A DNA stretch of 64,000 nt, from NCBI GenBank assembly GCA_014802435.1, contig JAAVCG010000005.1, positions 124,001 to 188,000 of the forward strand, given 5' to 3'. A program made the position numbers and the translations under genes. The stretch is from Bacteroides sp. GTDB taxonomy: Bacteria; Bacteroidota; Bacteroidia; Bacteroidales; Muribaculaceae. The stretch's first letter is position 1; each line of letters starts with the position of its first letter. Of this stretch, positions 34,801 to 43,464 are shown piece after piece. The notes under the pieces were generated by a model that worked only from the letters and a program-made list of their open reading frames with translations, ran no database searches and was not told the DNA's origin.

Positions 34801-35119
34801 TGGGGTCATAGAGGCGGTTGGTTGCCTCAACCCGGAGAATCTGCGATGGCGGGTCAGCCTGGCCGTACTTGATGTGTCGCTTATAGCCGGAGGGGAGAAA
34901 GGCCACTTCTTCTTCGCTGAGCAGTCGGCAGAGGTCGTGATAGAGATATCCGGCGTCGTCAACCGTATCGGCAATGACTATCATCGGCTGGCGTCGGCCG
35001 GTCTGAGAGAGCATTACGGCTGAGGCCGATCCGGCGAGCCCATAGACGCCTACTGTCTTGGAGTCAGTCAGCGCCGCACGGAGAGCCTTGATTCGTGATT
35101 GCGACTCGGGAAGTTTCAT
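31811..35119 (-). CDS. mfd: Transcription-repair coupling factor Mfd
   Basis: DNA translocase that removes RNA polymerase stalled at lesions and recruits UvrA. The 1102-residue chain has the UvrB-like N-terminal module (about 1-330), the CarD-like RNA polymerase interaction domain (about 415-490, EPGDYIVHSDHGIGKFAGL), the helicase module with GDVGFGKTEIA and DEEQ, motif VI GRVGRSARKA, and the C-terminal TRCF domain. Length is close to the family average. It is the last gene of a nine-gene operon and overlaps the S41 protease gene by 4 bp. Confidence 0.98.
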   Translation of the reverse strand: MKLPESQSRIKALRAALTDSKTVGVYGLAGSASAVMLSQTGRRQPMIVIADTVDDAGYLYHDLCRLLSEEEVAFLPSGYKRHIKYGQADPPSQILRVEATNRLYDPKSKLRFLVTYPEALAERVPSPVQVGEHTLRLESGKDYKQTEILKWLRTNGFSQEDYVFEPGHFAVRGSILDVYAFNSEMPFRIDFFGDEIDSIRRFNVETQLSEEKLTAIDLSANVGEQAAGGALTDFLHSASVIAMHDSANYLIDRVNAVCAESFSAFAQHAETGDADAMKQLIDPDAFTASLNGFRQLFFTDSEIPPAAAAHIDWQCSPQGVYHKNFDIIGQEFTRLQEEGYEIYILSDSEKQHERLRAIFSERGDKISFIPVIGTIHSGYVDHLTKSCIFTDHQIFDRFHKYSLKSDRARSGKLALSLKELSSIEPGDYIVHSDHGIGKFAGLVRTAGINGKMQEMIKLTYLNGDTIFVSLHSLHKLSKYRGKEGVEPRISKLGSGAWNKMKERTKSKLKDIARDLISLYSRRRQEQGYQFSPDGYLQQELEASFIYEDTPDQLTATKAVKADMESPRPMDRLICGDVGFGKTEIAIRAAFKAAVDGKQTAVLVPTTVLAYQHYQTFKERLKEFPVTVDYLSRARTPKQVKEILQNLADGKIDIIVGTHKLIGKTVKFKDLGLLVVDEEQKFGVAVKEKLKELKVNVDTLTMSATPIPRTLQFSLMGARDLSAITTPPPNRYPILTNVCTMTDELLADAINFELSRGGQVFIVNNRIEGLYNLENTVKRLVPDARTVVGHGQMPPEKLEKEIVAFAAHDYDVLLSTTIIESGIDMPNVNTIIIYNAQNFGLSELHQLRGRVGRSARKAFCYLAVPPGATLTPVARRRLQAIESFSDLGSGIHIAMQDLDIRGAGNLLGAEQSGFIADLGYETYQRILKEAVTELRTEEFADEFKDVNPEEQDFVADCTIESDMELLLPADYVPQDRERIALYQELDGIERELDLKAFADRLRDRFGRIPQQAAELLRVPRLRRLARRLGIEKVSLKQGKMYLYFVDDSNQAYYQSPMFGRIVAYAAQNPKECQFRQNGARRSIVFNSVDSVEHAVAILQEILS

Positions 35120-36786
35120 TCTGCTGAGAGGAGCTTGTCATACTCCTTGCGGTTAGAGAGAATGCGGATAGCCTCCTGCAGGGGGCGGTTAAAGCGCAGG
35201 GTGGCTTCAATGGCTCCGGCGCGGTCATAATAGCGGGCCACTATGTTATCCGTCAGGATATAGGATATGGGCTCGCGGTTAAGGTTGAGGTCGCTGCGGA
35301 TGTCGCGTTTGAGTGATTGCTCCAGGGATTGGATATTGGCGTTGACGGAGTCATTGAGGTATCCTTCGTCGTCAATGACCTTGCGGAGGGCTTCCAGGGC
35401 CTTGGGATAGTCATTTTCATACTCAAGATTTTGGGGGACAATGAACTCAACGAAATCATTGAAGATGGAGTCTGTGATTTCAAACTGTCCGGCGGGGCAG
35501 ATTGTGGGGTTCAGAGCGGCGAACCGGGTAGCATAGTCAATGTCGATGCCCTCAGACTGCAGGGTATAGAGAAGACGGTTAGAGCGCAAGGGGTCGGCTT
35601 TGACGTCGGGGGTTATGCCCCCGCCGTCGCGCACCTGGCGTCCGTGAAGGGTCTTGTAGACGGTGGTCAGCGAGTCAGGGGTGCGGGCCACTGAGCCGTC
35701 GGAGTTGCGGCGGCTATAATCAATGGCCTGGATGAGGCGCCCGGAGGGGATATAATATTTGGCTACGGTTATTTTGACATATGCGTCATAAGGGAGCTGG
35801 CGCGAGGTCTGAACCAGACCTTTGCCATAGGAGCGATTGCCGATGATTACTCCGCGGTCAAGGTCCTGAATTGCTCCGGCAAGGATTTCAGCGCTTGAGG
35901 CTGATGACTCGTCGATGAGCAATGCCAGGGGGAGCTTGGGCGCGATGGGTTTATGTTCGGTCTTGTAGACTTTTTCGTTTTCAGAATTGCGTCCGCGGGT
36001 GCGCACGATTTCAGTGCCCTTGGGGAGGAAGAGCCCGGCAATATTGACGGCACTTTCCAGGAGTCCGCCGGGATTTCCACGCAGGTCCAGGACGAGCGAT
36101 TGTGCTCCCCGGTCAAGCAGCTGAGTCAGGGCTTTCTTAGTCTCGTTGAAGGCATTGTCAGTAAAAGAGGTCAGGGAGATGTAACCGATGTTATTTTCGG
36201 GACCGACGAGGCCGAAGTAGGGCACCACAGGGGTTTTGATTTTTTCGCGGACAATCTCAAAAGTCATCAGCGAGTCAGCGGCATAGGGGCGGCAGACGTC
36301 AACCGAGAGGTGAGTTCCGGGGGTTCCGCGCAGGAGGTCACTGACGGTCTGTACGGTGTGTTTGGGTGTAATCTCCGTAGTGTCGATTCGCAGGATGATG
36401 TCGCCGGCAATGATTCCGGCCTTTTTGGAGGGGGTGTTGGCATAAGGTTCGGAAAAGCGGATGCGTCCGTCGCGTCCCTTATTTATTATGGAGCCTACGC
36501 CGCCATACTCTCCTGTGGCCATCCGTGAGAGTTCCTCGGAGTCCTCACTGGGAAAATAGTTGGTGTAGGGGTCAATTTCGTCGAGCATGGCGTAGATGGC
36601 CGTGTCGATGGCTTTTTTAGCGTCAAGGGTGTCGACATAGTTCAGCTGCACCTCCTTGAACAGGGAGGCAAAGATGTCGAGGCTCTTTGATATTTCGTTG
36701 GCGGAGCTGTTGAGCTGAGCCATGGAGGGAATTGACGCTGAGGCCGCGATGGCGGCAAGTATGAGAGAAGATTTCAGGCGATTCAT
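35116..36786 (-). CDS. S41 C-terminal processing peptidase
   Basis: A 556-residue exported serine protease of the CtpA/Prc group. A signal peptide (1-23, ending SMAQ) is followed by a helical region, a PDZ domain (about 90-170, GVGSIINKGRDGRIRFSEP and AGIIAGDIILRID) and the S41 core with LVLDLRGNPGGLLESAV, the nucleophile Ser in DESSASSAEILAGAI and the general base Lys in SYGKGLVQ. A C-terminal extension of about 150 residues lacks recognised domains. Periplasmic protein processing is the likely role. Overlaps mfd and the glycosidase gene by 4 bp each. Confidence 0.94.
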   Translation of the reverse strand: MNRLKSSLILAAIAASASIPSMAQLNSSANEISKSLDIFASLFKEVQLNYVDTLDAKKAIDTAIYAMLDEIDPYTNYFPSEDSEELSRMATGEYGGVGSIINKGRDGRIRFSEPYANTPSKKAGIIAGDIILRIDTTEITPKHTVQTVSDLLRGTPGTHLSVDVCRPYAADSLMTFEIVREKIKTPVVPYFGLVGPENNIGYISLTSFTDNAFNETKKALTQLLDRGAQSLVLDLRGNPGGLLESAVNIAGLFLPKGTEIVRTRGRNSENEKVYKTEHKPIAPKLPLALLIDESSASSAEILAGAIQDLDRGVIIGNRSYGKGLVQTSRQLPYDAYVKITVAKYYIPSGRLIQAIDYSRRNSDGSVARTPDSLTTVYKTLHGRQVRDGGGITPDVKADPLRSNRLLYTLQSEGIDIDYATRFAALNPTICPAGQFEITDSIFNDFVEFIVPQNLEYENDYPKALEALRKVIDDEGYLNDSVNANIQSLEQSLKRDIRSDLNLNREPISYILTDNIVARYYDRAGAIEATLRFNRPLQEAIRILSNRKEYDKLLSAE

Positions 36787-38234
36787 ATTTTTATATGCTT
36801 TGAGGGCGAAGATTCGCAGTTAGAGTAATCAAGGGCGGTAATGACGTAGACTCCCGGTTCGGTGGCGGTGAATGTGGGCTGATAAGTGATGCAGCGGATA
36901 GCCTCGGGGTTTTCAATGTCAATGTCATTTTTTGAGCGGAAGTGGTAAACGACCCATCGGCGTGCCTCGGGGGCGGCATCCCAGGATATTACTTTTCCAT
37001 TGAGCCGCGGCGAGGGAGCGGAGGCGGGCTCGACGTCTTTCCAGAGGTACTCGGGGACGATTGCTTTGGAGCGGTAGGCCGATTTCCGAAGCGCGTCGGC
37101 CACAGTCTTGACTGAGGCGGCATACCACCAGCAGTGGCCCTGCACGGCATCGTCATGTTCAGCGGCGAGGGCGAGTTTGCGGTCCAGTTCGCTGAATTGG
37201 GCTGTTTTTTCTGCATCCTGGCCAATGTAGATGTGGCGTCCGTGGCCCTGTCCGGCCCACCAGTGGCAGAGCTCGTCATAAGGAGCGGTGCGATGGCTGA
37301 TAGGCCAATAGAGCTGAGGAATCTGATAGTCAATCAGTCCGAGTCTGGCCCAGCGGGGCACGTCGGCATACAGTGCGTCATAGCCCTGCAGGCCGCCGGT
37401 GCGGCTCCCGGTAGGGTCAGTCGAGGCGTTGCGCCATATGCCGAAGGGGCTTATGCCGAAGCGCACCCAGGGCTTGACCTCGGATATGGTTTTGCTGACG
37501 TCGCTGATCAGTTGTTCAACGTTTTGGCGGCGCCAGTCGGCCTTTGAGAGTTTTGAGCCGGAACGGCGATAGTCTGCGCCATCGTTAAATTCCAGTTTAG
37601 CCTTGGGGTAGGGGTAGAAATAGTCGTCAAAGTGGATTCCGTCAACGTCATATCGGGTCAGGATGTCGCGAATCACCCGGCAGAGGTGGCGCCGGTTATC
37701 TTCCTTGGCGGGGTTGAAATAATACATTCCGTCAAAGAGGACAAAGAGCTCCGGGCGCTTCTTGAGCAGATGGCTTGCGGGAACTGTTTCCTTCACCGCG
37801 GGACCGCGATAAGGGTTAAGCCAGGCATGGAGCTCCATTCCGCGCTTATGAGCTTCCTCAACCATGAATTCCAGGGGGTCCCACATGGGTGACGGTGCCT
37901 TGCCATAAGCTCCGGTTAGCTGAGCGCTCCAGGGCTCGATGTCTGACTTATAGAAGGCGTCAGAGCGTGGACGGACCTGAAAGAACACGGCATTGATTCC
38001 GGCGCGTTCAAGCTCATCAAGCAGGCGCGTCAGATACTGTTTGTTTTCCGCCGTTGAGCGCTTGTCATAGCCCTGATAGATGGTTTGAATCCACGCTCCG
38101 CGGAAGTCATACTTAGAAGTGGCGGCACTCGCAGAGAGTGTCGCCAGAAGGAGTATTAACGCCGAAAGAAGGCGTTTACTTAGAGAATATTGACTTATAT
38201 TGTTCAAGTAATTCTTTAAACTTAGCATCATCAC
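36783..38234 (-). CDS. DigH-like exported glycosidase (GHL10/DUF4015 family)
   Basis: A 483-residue exported TIM-barrel glycosidase. Signal-like hydrophobic segment at about 22-38 (LLSALILLLATLSASA), then FRGAWIQTIYQGYDKRS, INAVFFQVRPRSDAFY, RGMELHAWLNPYRGP, YDVDGIHFDDYFYPYP (candidate catalytic acids) and RFGISPFGIWRN. The family contains E. coli DigH, which cuts peptide-free peptidoglycan glycan strands, so cell wall turnover is the likely role. The N-terminus overlaps the TPR gene by up to 59 bp; the third ATG (38228) or TTG at 38207 would shorten this and keep the signal peptide. A fibronectin-like C-terminal domain (about 395-483) follows. Confidence 0.85.
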   Translation of the reverse strand: MMMLSLKNYLNNISQYSLSKRLLSALILLLATLSASAATSKYDFRGAWIQTIYQGYDKRSTAENKQYLTRLLDELERAGINAVFFQVRPRSDAFYKSDIEPWSAQLTGAYGKAPSPMWDPLEFMVEEAHKRGMELHAWLNPYRGPAVKETVPASHLLKKRPELFVLFDGMYYFNPAKEDNRRHLCRVIRDILTRYDVDGIHFDDYFYPYPKAKLEFNDGADYRRSGSKLSKADWRRQNVEQLISDVSKTISEVKPWVRFGISPFGIWRNASTDPTGSRTGGLQGYDALYADVPRWARLGLIDYQIPQLYWPISHRTAPYDELCHWWAGQGHGRHIYIGQDAEKTAQFSELDRKLALAAEHDDAVQGHCWWYAASVKTVADALRKSAYRSKAIVPEYLWKDVEPASAPSPRLNGKVISWDAAPEARRWVVYHFRSKNDIDIENPEAIRCITYQPTFTATEPGVYVITALDYSNCESSPSKHIKI

Positions 38235-39777
38235 GAATGGGGCTTACGTTTACTCGCCCGTCGGAATTGAGAGTCCAGTCATAATAGTTGGCATAGCCGG
38301 CCTTGAGGGCATCCTCCATGCACTCCAAGGCGCGCTGTTTGCGTCCGGCCCATGCATAGAAGCAAGCGCCGAGATAGTGGTTATGTCCGTCGCCGTCAGG
38401 CTCCTTGAGGCAGGCTTCCATCCATTCTACGGCCTTGGCGGTCTGCCCGTTGAAGAGTTGAGCAAATCCGAGCATTGAGCCAATCTGTTCGGGATGGTCA
38501 AGCTCCAGCTCACAGACGCGTGTATAGAGTCCCTTGGCGGCCTTTTGCTGATTGAGGAAGTCATTCATCACCCAGGCGCGCAGCAGATAATTCATCGGCT
38601 GATAAGGTTCAGCCATGATTATTTCGCCCAGCAGCGCCGAGGCATCCTTAGCCTTCTTCTGGTCAGTCAGAATCAGGGCTTTTTCAACCATGGCGTCGCT
38701 ATTATCGGGCAGGATGTCAAGGGCGCGGTTAATTGAGAGCATGGCCTTGTCCGTTTGCTTGAGGGCACGCTGAATGCGGGCGCGGACGGTGAAGTAACGC
38801 GCGGGGTCATCCTCGTCGGTATACTTTGCCAGGGCGGTATCGACCTCGTCGAGCGCGGTTTCATAATCTCCTAATGCATAGTAACATTCGGCCAGTGAGC
38901 AATAGAGGCCGGCATAATTATAGAGATTCTCCGAGATAATATATTTGAAATCGGCAATAGCGGCTCCGTAATGATAATGAGAAGCGGCGATTGACCCGCG
39001 CAGGAAGTAATAGAGCGGCTGACGGGGAGCCTGGCGGATGGCGCCGGAAAGTCCGGAGGCAACGGCGGGATAATTCGTGTCAGCAAGCTCTACGAGGGCC
39101 GGGAGAGCCTTTGCATTGTCGGCATCAGTGGCCATGGCCAGGAGCAGATCGTCAACGGCGCCGTTATAGTCGCCCATGATTTGCTTGACCTTGGCGCGGC
39201 GAATGAAGGCATTGCTGTCAGAGGGGGTGAGGGCCACAGCCTTTTCCATATATTCTCCGGCCAGGCCTACGTTATTTTCCTTTGCGGCAACCAGGGCGAG
39301 GCCGAAGAGGGCCTCCTGGCTGCGGGAATTGATGCGCAGGAGCTTGGAGAAGTCAGCCTTGGCTTCGGTCAACTGGTTGAAGTCATATTCGATGCGTCCG
39401 CGCAGATTGAGCATGGCGGTGCTCGTCGGGTCAATGTTCAGAGCCTGAGTGGCTTCCGGAAGAGCCTGCGCATAGCGCTTGAGTTCATAGTAGCACTCGG
39501 CGCGCAGGGCATAGATTGAGAATCGGAGGTCAGAATCTGACTCCGGGCAGTACTTCACGGCGCTGTCAAGGTCCTCAAGGGCGCGGAGATAGTCGCCATG
39601 GTTATAATACTCATTAGCACGGCGGAACAGTACTTCGTAATCCTTATAGTTTTCGCGTAGCATCTCTTCGTAGGCTTGCATGACGGCGCGATTGAAGTCG
39701 GCGGCTTGCGGGGCCTGGGCAAACGCTCCGGAGGCAATTGCGAGAGCGAAGAGGGGAGTGATGAAATAGCGTTTCAT
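38176..39777 (-). CDS. Exported tetratricopeptide-repeat protein
   Basis: A 533-residue protein with a signal peptide (1-20, ending GAFA) and about twelve TPR units covering nearly all of the mature chain, for example NHGDYLRALEDLDSAVKYCP, RYAQALPEATQALNIDP, QLTEAKADFSKLLRINS and ALGDYETALDEVDTALAKY. TPR proteins of this size in Bacteroidetes are periplasmic scaffolds. It lies between rsmE and the glycosidase and protease genes, suggesting a cell-envelope role. No enzymatic domain was found. Confidence 0.88.
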   Translation of the reverse strand: MKRYFITPLFALAIASGAFAQAPQAADFNRAVMQAYEEMLRENYKDYEVLFRRANEYYNHGDYLRALEDLDSAVKYCPESDSDLRFSIYALRAECYYELKRYAQALPEATQALNIDPTSTAMLNLRGRIEYDFNQLTEAKADFSKLLRINSRSQEALFGLALVAAKENNVGLAGEYMEKAVALTPSDSNAFIRRAKVKQIMGDYNGAVDDLLLAMATDADNAKALPALVELADTNYPAVASGLSGAIRQAPRQPLYYFLRGSIAASHYHYGAAIADFKYIISENLYNYAGLYCSLAECYYALGDYETALDEVDTALAKYTDEDDPARYFTVRARIQRALKQTDKAMLSINRALDILPDNSDAMVEKALILTDQKKAKDASALLGEIIMAEPYQPMNYLLRAWVMNDFLNQQKAAKGLYTRVCELELDHPEQIGSMLGFAQLFNGQTAKAVEWMEACLKEPDGDGHNHYLGACFYAWAGRKQRALECMEDALKAGYANYYDWTLNSDGRVNVSPIRDDAKFKELLEQYKSIFSK

Positions 39778-40484
39778 ATCTTTAATTGGTTAATTATTTG
39801 GACAATAGAGGCCGCAAAGAGGGCTGCGGTTTCAGTTCTCAGGCGTGAATCGCCAAGGCTGACGGGGATAAATCCGTTTTCAAGGGCGAGATTGACCTCG
39901 GCGGGAGAGAAGTCACCCTCCGGGCCGATGAGGATGCATACGTCGCTGCCGGGACGGAGCTCGCGGCTGAGCAGACGGCGTTCAACCTCGTCGGAGCAAT
40001 AGCAGATGAAGCGCTGAGAGGCCGTCGTCGACGTGATTACGCGGCTGATGGGAGTCATCTCGTCAATGCGGGGCATTGAGGCTTTCAGCGATTGCTTCAT
40101 TGCGGAGACGGCGATTTTTTCCAGTCGTTCAATCTTCAGCTCCTTGCGTTCGGAGCGGTCGCCGCGCAGGGGAATCAGGCGGTTGATGCCCACTTCCGTG
40201 AGCTTTTCCATGAGCCATTCCATGCGGTCCAGATGCTTTGTTGGCGCAACTCCGATGGTCACTTCAAAGTTCCAGGGAAGGGGTTCTTCGCGCCGGCTCA
40301 GAATCTCGACTTGCGCATGTTTGGGATGCGCCTCAAGCAGGCGACAGGAGTAGACTCCCCCGCGCCCGTCAATGACCTCTACAGGGTCGCCGGGCTGGCG
40401 GCGAAGCACTTTGACGCAATGATGTGACTCTCCCTCGGGGAGTACCGGCGTCACGGCTATCTCCGGGGCATAGAACTGAATCAT
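39774..40484 (-). CDS. rsmE: 16S rRNA (uracil1498-N3)-methyltransferase RsmE
   Basis: SPOUT-fold methyltransferase that modifies U1498 of 16S rRNA. The 236-residue chain has the N-terminal PUA-like domain (1-70, HHCVKVLRRQPGDPVEVIDG), and the knot domain with GVAPTKHLDRMEWLMEKLTEVG, LIGPEGDFSPAEV and LGDSRLRTETAAL. Length is normal. It overlaps the transporter gene and TPR gene by 4 bp each, consistent with tight operon packing. Confidence 0.96.
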   Translation of the reverse strand: MIQFYAPEIAVTPVLPEGESHHCVKVLRRQPGDPVEVIDGRGGVYSCRLLEAHPKHAQVEILSRREEPLPWNFEVTIGVAPTKHLDRMEWLMEKLTEVGINRLIPLRGDRSERKELKIERLEKIAVSAMKQSLKASMPRIDEMTPISRVITSTTASQRFICYCSDEVERRLLSRELRPGSDVCILIGPEGDFSPAEVNLALENGFIPVSLGDSRLRTETAALFAASIVQIINQLKI

Positions 40485-41806
40485 GAAACGTAGCCTGAGG
40501 GCATTTCTGCTTCTTCGGAAATCTCTGAAGCAGTAGCTTTTGACCGGGTATCTTTAAAGATGAACATGAAGAGCAGGCCGACAATCAGCGCATAGGCGGC
40601 AAAGATGTACCAGCAGGTGCGCCATCCGGCGAGTTGAAGCTCGGGAGTAGGCTGCGAGTAGACGAAATGGTTAACGACATACATTGCGGAAACAGTGCCT
40701 ATCGTGGCGCCGAAGCCGTTGGTCATAATCATGAACAGACCCTGGGCGGAGCTGCGGATTGAGGGCGAGGTTTCCTGGTCGACATAGAGGCCGCCGCTGA
40801 CGTTGAAGAAGTCAAAGGCGATGCCATAGATAATGCAGCTGAGAACGAGCATCCAAACCCCGTCAGAGGGATTGCCGGCACCGAAGAGGCCAAAGCGGAG
40901 CACCCATGCAAACATTGACATCAGCATCACGCCCTTGATTCCAAGACGCTTGAGGAAGAAGGGAATCAGCAGGATACACAGGGTTTCAGAACACTGGGAG
41001 ATGGCGATGATGGCGTTGGCGTTACGTGCGGCCCAGGCATCGGCATATTCGCTGATATTGCTGAATGACTGGATAAACGTGTTGGCATATCCATTGGTAA
41101 TCTGCAGCGAAACACCCAAGAGCATACTGAAGAGGAAGAAGATAGCCATCTTTTTCTGCTTGAAGAGGGCAAAGGCCTTGAGGCCGAGTTTGTCAGCCAT
41201 TGAGGCGTTATTGTCAGCCTTTGAAACGGGGCAATCAGGCATCAGCAGCGAGTAAGCGGCCATCAGCAGGCTGATAACAGCCGAAGTGATAAACTGCCAG
41301 TAAGAGTTCTGGAACGAAACGCCTTCAAACGACATGAAGTTAACAAAAAGCATTGCGCAGATAAAGCCGATGGTGCCCCAGATTCGGATTGGGGGGAAGG
41401 CCTTGACAGTGTCAAGCCCGGCCTTGTTCAAAGCGTTGAATGCCACGGAATTGTTCAGCCCGATAGTAGGCATAAAGAAGGCTACGGAGAGGGAATAGAG
41501 AGTCAGCAGCGGAGCCAGGTGAATCTGATGGGCCATCAGGCAGTAAATGCCGGCGGAACCCATGAAGAGGCCGCCTAACAGATGGCAGAGGCTCAGCATT
41601 TTCTGAGCGGGAATCCAGCGGTCAGCAATGATGCCGACGAGCGACGGCATGAAGAGCGAAACTATGCCTTGCATGGCATAGAACCAACCAATGCTTTCGG
41701 CGAATCCGCTTCCGGCGAGGAAACTGCCCATGGAGGTCAGGTAAGCACCCCAGATGGCAAACTCAAGAAACCCGAGAAGGGAGAGTTTGAATTTTACTAA
41801 TCCCAT
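40481..41806 (-). CDS. NupG-like nucleoside:H+ symporter (MFS)
   Basis: A 441-residue inner membrane transporter with about 12 helices. The N-terminal GFLEFAIWGAYLTSMGSFL, the block ADRWIPAQKML and the loop PPIRIWGTIGFICAML fit the nucleoside-H+ symporter group of the major facilitator superfamily. It would import nucleosides for salvage. The C-terminal tail after the last helix is short and charged. It shares 10 bp with the bifunctional nuclease gene and 4 bp with rsmE. Confidence 0.85.
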   Translation of the reverse strand: MGLVKFKLSLLGFLEFAIWGAYLTSMGSFLAGSGFAESIGWFYAMQGIVSLFMPSLVGIIADRWIPAQKMLSLCHLLGGLFMGSAGIYCLMAHQIHLAPLLTLYSLSVAFFMPTIGLNNSVAFNALNKAGLDTVKAFPPIRIWGTIGFICAMLFVNFMSFEGVSFQNSYWQFITSAVISLLMAAYSLLMPDCPVSKADNNASMADKLGLKAFALFKQKKMAIFFLFSMLLGVSLQITNGYANTFIQSFSNISEYADAWAARNANAIIAISQCSETLCILLIPFFLKRLGIKGVMLMSMFAWVLRFGLFGAGNPSDGVWMLVLSCIIYGIAFDFFNVSGGLYVDQETSPSIRSSAQGLFMIMTNGFGATIGTVSAMYVVNHFVYSQPTPELQLAGWRTCWYIFAAYALIVGLLFMFIFKDTRSKATASEISEEAEMPSGYVS

Positions 41807-42402
41807 AAATTATAGTCTTCGTTTTTTTTATTAATAATTTCAGTTAAGCGAGCCGCCTCTTCATAATCTTCACGCTCTTCGGCGGCCGAGCGTAGTTTTT
41901 CGAGTTCTTCAATTGGCAGGTCATCGTCAGATGGCGGAACTATGGTTAAGTCCTTAGTCTCCTCCTGAGGATGAGCAATGTTGCTTTCATCCAGGATGAA
42001 TCCACACTCATTCAGGATTTCCCGGGTGGTGTAAATCGGGGCTCCCGTGCGCATTGCAATGGCGATGGCATCAGAGGTGCGCGAGTCAAATTTTATGCGC
42101 CGTTCGCCATCAGTGAAGCTGATTTCCGAATAGAAAATTCCGGCTTCAAACTTATGGATGAACACCTCGACATTGGCAATGCCGTAAGCCATGGCAAACG
42201 AGGCAAAAAGGTCGTAGACCAGGGGGCGGGGTGTTGTTTTATGCTCCATTCGTGAGGCAATTGCCCGGGCTTCGGATTCGCCGATAACCACGGGAATCTT
42301 CACCGGGCCATCTGTTTGCTCAAGGATGAGCGCATAAGCCCCTTGTTTGATTTGGCCAACGCTCAGCCCCATTACTTTCAGTCGGATTCTGCTGTCGCTC
42401 AT
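41797..42402 (-). CDS. Bifunctional nuclease-family protein with UVR motif
   Basis: A 201-residue protein with a BFN/DUF151 domain (about 5-140, VGQIKQGAYALILEQTD, IPVVIGESEARAIASRM, RIKFDSRTSDAIAIAMRTG) and a C-terminal UvrB/UvrC motif (about 163-195, ELEKLRSAAEEREDYEEAAR). DUF151 proteins cleave nucleic acids in plants, and bacterial roles remain uncertain; the UVR motif suggests protein contact. Nine bp separate it from mnmA. Confidence 0.9.
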   Translation of the reverse strand: MSDSRIRLKVMGLSVGQIKQGAYALILEQTDGPVKIPVVIGESEARAIASRMEHKTTPRPLVYDLFASFAMAYGIANVEVFIHKFEAGIFYSEISFTDGERRIKFDSRTSDAIAIAMRTGAPIYTTREILNECGFILDESNIAHPQEETKDLTIVPPSDDDLPIEELEKLRSAAEEREDYEEAARLTEIINKKNEDYNLWD

Positions 42403-42411
42403 ATGGTTGAT

Positions 42412-43464
42412 TTAAAGGGTAATAACTCCGCTGCCATAGCAGATTCGTTTATCAGGGGAATAAATCACGGCATATTGGCCCGGGGCGATGCCCTGAACCT
42501 TCTGTTCGCTTTCAATGATGTATTTCATGTCGTCGACCTGAGAGAGGCGGGCGCGCATGAATTCGGGCGTATGGCGGTTTTTGAAGCAAATCTCCGTGAG
42601 CTCCGGATTTTTGGTAATCCAGTGCATTTCGTCAACGTGGATAGTCTTGCCATACTGTTTTTCGGTGTCATATCCGTTGGAGACATAGATAACGTTATCC
42701 TCAACGTTTTTGCGCACCACATACCATGGCCCGCCACTGAGACCCAGGCCCTTTCGCTGGCCTATGGTGTGAAACCAGTAGCCGCGGTGAGTGCCGAGTT
42801 TTCGACCCGTTTCAAGTTCAACTATTGCTCCGGGTTTTTCGCCTAAGTGGCGACGGATAAAGTCGTTATAGTTAATGTTTCCAAGGAAGCAGATGCCCTG
42901 ACTGTCGCGGCGGAAGGCATTGGGCAACTTGGCTTCAACGGCCAGCTGGCGCACGCGGCTCTTGGGCAGGTCACCGATGGGAAACATGGCATGGGCAAGC
43001 TGCGGATAAGTGATACGCGCCAGGAAGTCCGTCTGGTCCTTGACGGGGTCAGGGGCGGTGCCCAGATAGGTCAGTCCGTCGGGACCGACAAGGGTCGTCG
43101 CGTAATGGCCGGTAGCTGTTTTGTCAAATTCATGTCCCCAGCGCTCGTCGAAGTATCCGAATTTGATGATTCGGTTACACATAATGTCCGGATTGGGCGT
43201 CAGTCCGGCCTTGACAGTGCGCAGCGCATAGTCCATGACGTGGTCCCAATATTCCTGATGGAGGGAGACCACTTCAAAGGGGAGATTGTAATGAGCCGCT
43301 ATGTAGCGACACATTTCTATGTCTTCATCGGCCGAGCAGTCGCCCTCGCCCGTATCGAGTCCGATGCGGATATAAAAGAGCGTGATGTCATGGCCTTGTT
43401 CAACCAGGCGATGAACGGCTACGGCGCTGTCAACGCCTCCGGAAATCAATGCTGCAATCTTCAT
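42412..43464 (-). CDS. mnmA: tRNA-specific 2-thiouridylase MnmA
   Basis: Adds sulfur to U34 of tRNA-Lys, -Glu and -Gln anticodons. The 350-residue enzyme has the PP-loop SGGVDS (8-13), the catalytic Cys in NPDIMCN (about 96) and the second Cys in GICFLG (about 191), plus the HTIGQRKGLGL block for tRNA contact. Together with queA (18454-19665) it makes this window rich in wobble-base modification. It overlaps the DUF5106 gene by 4 bp. Confidence 0.97.
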   Translation of the reverse strand: MKIAALISGGVDSAVAVHRLVEQGHDITLFYIRIGLDTGEGDCSADEDIEMCRYIAAHYNLPFEVVSLHQEYWDHVMDYALRTVKAGLTPNPDIMCNRIIKFGYFDERWGHEFDKTATGHYATTLVGPDGLTYLGTAPDPVKDQTDFLARITYPQLAHAMFPIGDLPKSRVRQLAVEAKLPNAFRRDSQGICFLGNINYNDFIRRHLGEKPGAIVELETGRKLGTHRGYWFHTIGQRKGLGLSGGPWYVVRKNVEDNVIYVSNGYDTEKQYGKTIHVDEMHWITKNPELTEICFKNRHTPEFMRARLSQVDDMKYIIESEQKVQGIAPGQYAVIYSPDKRICYGSGVITL